The position numbers were made by a program, and so were the translations under genes. Below the pieces are notes generated by a model. That model was not told the DNA's origin and made no database searches. It saw nothing but the letters and a program-made list of their open reading frames with translations. Positions 62,362-64,000 of a stretch of DNA of 64,000 nucleotides are shown here, piece after piece. Origin of the DNA: Diploptera punctata (taxonomy: Eukaryota > Arthropoda > Insecta > Blattodea > Blaberidae); assembly GCA_030220185.1 (NCBI GenBank), contig JASPKZ010009691.1, positions 39,687 to 103,686 on the forward strand, written 5' to 3'. Within the stretch, counting starts at the first letter, position 1, and each line of letters opens with the position of its first letter.

Positions 62362-62550
62362 GTGAAGCAGGAAGTTACGTGTATGGTTCTCTTAGTGACG
62401 GAGTGTTCGAAGGAAAAATAGTGTCACCGCAGGGTTCATATTATGTGGAAAGAGCACATCATTATTTTCCAAGAGATGTTAACAATACTTTCCACTCAGT
62501 GATATACTCAGAAAATGATATTGAAGATCCTTATGAACACATGAGATCAG
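62362..62550 (+). CDS. kuz: ADAM10/Kuzbanian-like metalloprotease, second prodomain exon
   Basis: A 189-bp internal exon between acceptor ttgttgcag (AG at 62360-62361) and donor gtattg at 62551; phase 1 on both sides, so it joins the exon ending at 49748 in frame. The joined protein reads TSHIYQGHILG, then EAGSYVYGSLSDGVFEGKIV, SPQGSYYVERAHHYFPRDVN and NTFHSVIYSENDIEDPYEHM, then RS. Matches to ADAM10 prodomains are the GS-x-x-x-GS-x-DG-x-FEG, G-x-YVE-x-A-x-x-Y and FHSVIYxExDI blocks. The donor gtattg is weaker than gtaagt but plausible. Its 3' two-thirds recur at 63276-63395. Confidence 0.93.
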
Positions 62551-62788
62551 GTATTGTGTTTCAACTACTTCAAACTTTACGTATTCTTCCGTATGTTCAC
62601 ATGGAGATTCTTTATAGATTTAAAATGTTTGTTCAGATGCAGTCAACTTCTTCTTTTCAAGTTTGTTAGCTTTTTAAGTTTTAAGAACAATGTGTGTAAA
62701 TTTGTAATAAATTCAATATAATAGTTAAAAAGCTAACATTTACATCAAGAAACATAACTTCAAAATGGGTCTAGGTATACCATTGTTG

Positions 62789-63266
62789 TAAAATCAAATG
62801 TTTCTTACCTCTCCTCATACAAATCTTCTAAGTAGATCGCGATTTCGAGACCATAACGGTCTCATCTTCAGTACTATTTTGGCGACTGATGTTATGTCAA
62901 TCAGAAGAAACTCTTCTTCTTCCCTCTATTGGTGGACTGATGAACCTCTGGATCAGATCAGAATTTGCAGGAATTTCAAAGTTCATAAGTTTTCCTTTGT
63001 TTTTCTGAATGTGGATATTTTCCCAAACCGTGAGATCCACATTCAGAAAAACAAAGGAAAACTTATGAACTTTGAAATTCCTGCAAATTCTGACCTGATA
63101 CAGAGGTTCATCGGTCCACCAATAGAGGGAAGAAGAAGAAGAGTTTCTTCCAATCGACATAACATCAGTCGCCAAAATAGTACTGAAGATGAGACCGTTA
63201 TGGTCTCGAAATTGTGATCTACTTAGAAGATTTGTATTAGGAGAGGTAAGAAACATTTGATTTTAC
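62789..63266. mobile_element. 478-bp near-perfect palindrome (foldback element)
   Basis: Arms of about 230 bp (62789-63016 and 63035-63266) are separated by an 18-nt loop attttcccaaaccgtgag. Outer ends are taaaatcaaatgtttcttac and its complement. Arms differ at a handful of positions. The two strands therefore encode nearly the same 119-139-codon frame, a consequence of symmetry. It lies 240 bp past the exon donor. Confidence 0.93.
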
Positions 63267-63275
63267 CATAAATTA

Positions 63276-63395
63276 AGGGTTCATATTATGTGGAAAGAGC
63301 ACATCATTATTTTCCAAGAGATGTTAACAATACTTTCCACTCAGTGATATACTCAGAAAATGATATTGAAGATCCTTACGAACACATGAGATCAG
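63276..63395 (+). pseudogene. Truncated duplicate of the ADAM10 exon
   Basis: It repeats codons GSYYVERAHHYF through HMRS and the donor gtattg, but lacks the first 69 bases and the acceptor of the real exon. The only nearby AG (63276-63277) would place the sequence out of frame with the phase-1 upstream exon. One synonymous change only. It is probably a non-functional by-product of tandem duplication, or an assembly duplication. Confidence 0.88.
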
Positions 63396-63635
63396 GTATT
63401 GTGTTTCAACTACTTCAAACTTTACGTATTCTTCCGTATGTTCACATGGAGATTCTTTATAGATTTACAAATGTTTGTTCAAATGCAGTCGACTTCTTCT
63501 TTTCAAGTTTGTTAGCTTTTTAAGTTTTAAGAACAATGTGTGTAAATGTGTAATAAATTCAATATAATAGTTAAAAAGCTAACATTTACATCAAGAAACA
63601 TAACTTCAAAATGGTGTCTAGGTATACCATTTGTT

Positions 63636-64000
63636 GTAAAATCAAATGTTTCTTACCTCTCCTCATACAAATCTTCTAAGTAGATCGCGATTTCGAGACC
63701 ATAACGGTCTCATCTTCAGTACTATTTTGGCGACTGATGTTATGTCAATCAGAAGAAACTCTTCTTCTTCCCTCTATTGGTGGACTGATGAACCTCTGGA
63801 TCAGATCAGAATTTGCGGGAATTTCAAAGTTCATAAGTTTTCCTTTGTTTTTCTGAATGTGGATATTTTCCCAAACCGTGAGATCCACATTCAGAAAAAC
63901 AAAGGAAAACTTATGAACTTTGAAATTCCCGCAAATTCTGACCTGATCCAGAGGATCATTGTCCACCAATAGAGGGAAGAAGAAGAGTTTCTTCCGATCG
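63636..64000. mobile_element. Second copy of the palindrome, cut by the window end
   Basis: It has the same arms and loop as 62789-63266; the right arm is incomplete at position 64000. Confidence 0.92.

Larger units (their letters stand above)
62431..64000 (+). repeat. 845-bp tandem duplication including part of the exon
   Basis: agggttcatattatgtggaa starts at 62431 and again at 63276 (period 845). The second copy follows the first through the exon 3' part, donor, intron and palindrome to the window end. Differences are few: for example ccttatgaa/ccttacgaa (synonymous), single-base indels near 62626 and 62768, and gatccagaggatcattg in the second palindrome. Confidence 0.95.

Noticed and set aside
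62798..63256. Overlapping frames on both strands encoding almost the same RSRFRDHNGLIFSTILATDV protein
   Set aside because: They follow from the palindrome: each strand is nearly identical to the other. No independent sign of coding.

Overview
The window looks like nuclear DNA of a hemimetabolous insect, most plausibly a cockroach or related blattodean. This is inferred from AT-rich sequence, very long introns, and an overwhelming load of SINEs, LINEs and foldback elements. One LINE family, ending in the peptide RAYVRAAMNLRVR, is of a kind I associate with cockroach and termite genomes. There are no bacterial operons, rRNA genes or CRISPR arrays.

Only one host gene can be supported: an ADAM10/Kuzbanian-type metalloprotease on the + strand. 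Two prodomain exons are visible, 49488-49748 and 62362-62550. Both are flanked by AG/GT sites in phase 1, are separated by a 12.6-kb intron, and join into a continuous ADAM10-like prodomain. If no earlier exon hides upstream, everything from 1 to 49487 is upstream intron or 5' flank. The second exon is partly repeated 845 bp downstream in a tandem duplication that runs off the window and also contains a 478-bp near-perfect palindrome.

Layout. 1-15.7 kb: two diverged direct copies (34-4235 and 9757-15690) of a segment built around an 81-bp minisatellite. Between them lie a broken Penelope-like retroelement, SINEs, and a tRNA-bearing foldback element with a 15-bp target duplication. 15.9-27.4 kb: a foldback element with two divergent tRNA cloverleaves, a polypurine tract, RTE-like LINE pieces, nested SINEs and an alternating-monomer tandem repeat. 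27.5-36.8 kb: four copies of a composite element made of a (CTAT)n head, ~167-bp tandem monomers, an intron-containing tRNA-Tyr-like segment and a long inverted-repeat tail. 37.5-49.2 kb: SINEs, a hAT element nested in a LINE and itself filled with insertions, and a pogo-like element with two recognisable CENP-B-type helix-turn-helix pieces. 49.5-64 kb: the ADAM10 exons and the intron between them, packed with LINE fragments, SINEs, a second pogo-like element, a mariner-like deletion derivative and more tRNA foldbacks.

The parts relate mainly as transposon ecology. Nested insertions with visible target-site duplications give a relative order of events. SINE G shares its 3' end with a LINE in the same window, which names its probable mobilising partner. 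The least conventional material is a class of palindromic elements whose arms are outward-facing tRNA cloverleaves followed by T-runs (three unrelated tRNA types with the same architecture), together with the tRNA-Tyr-intron composite element. Family letters (SINE A-M, LINE-1 to LINE-8 and LINE-H, repeats C, J, K, L) are labels used only in this annotation.
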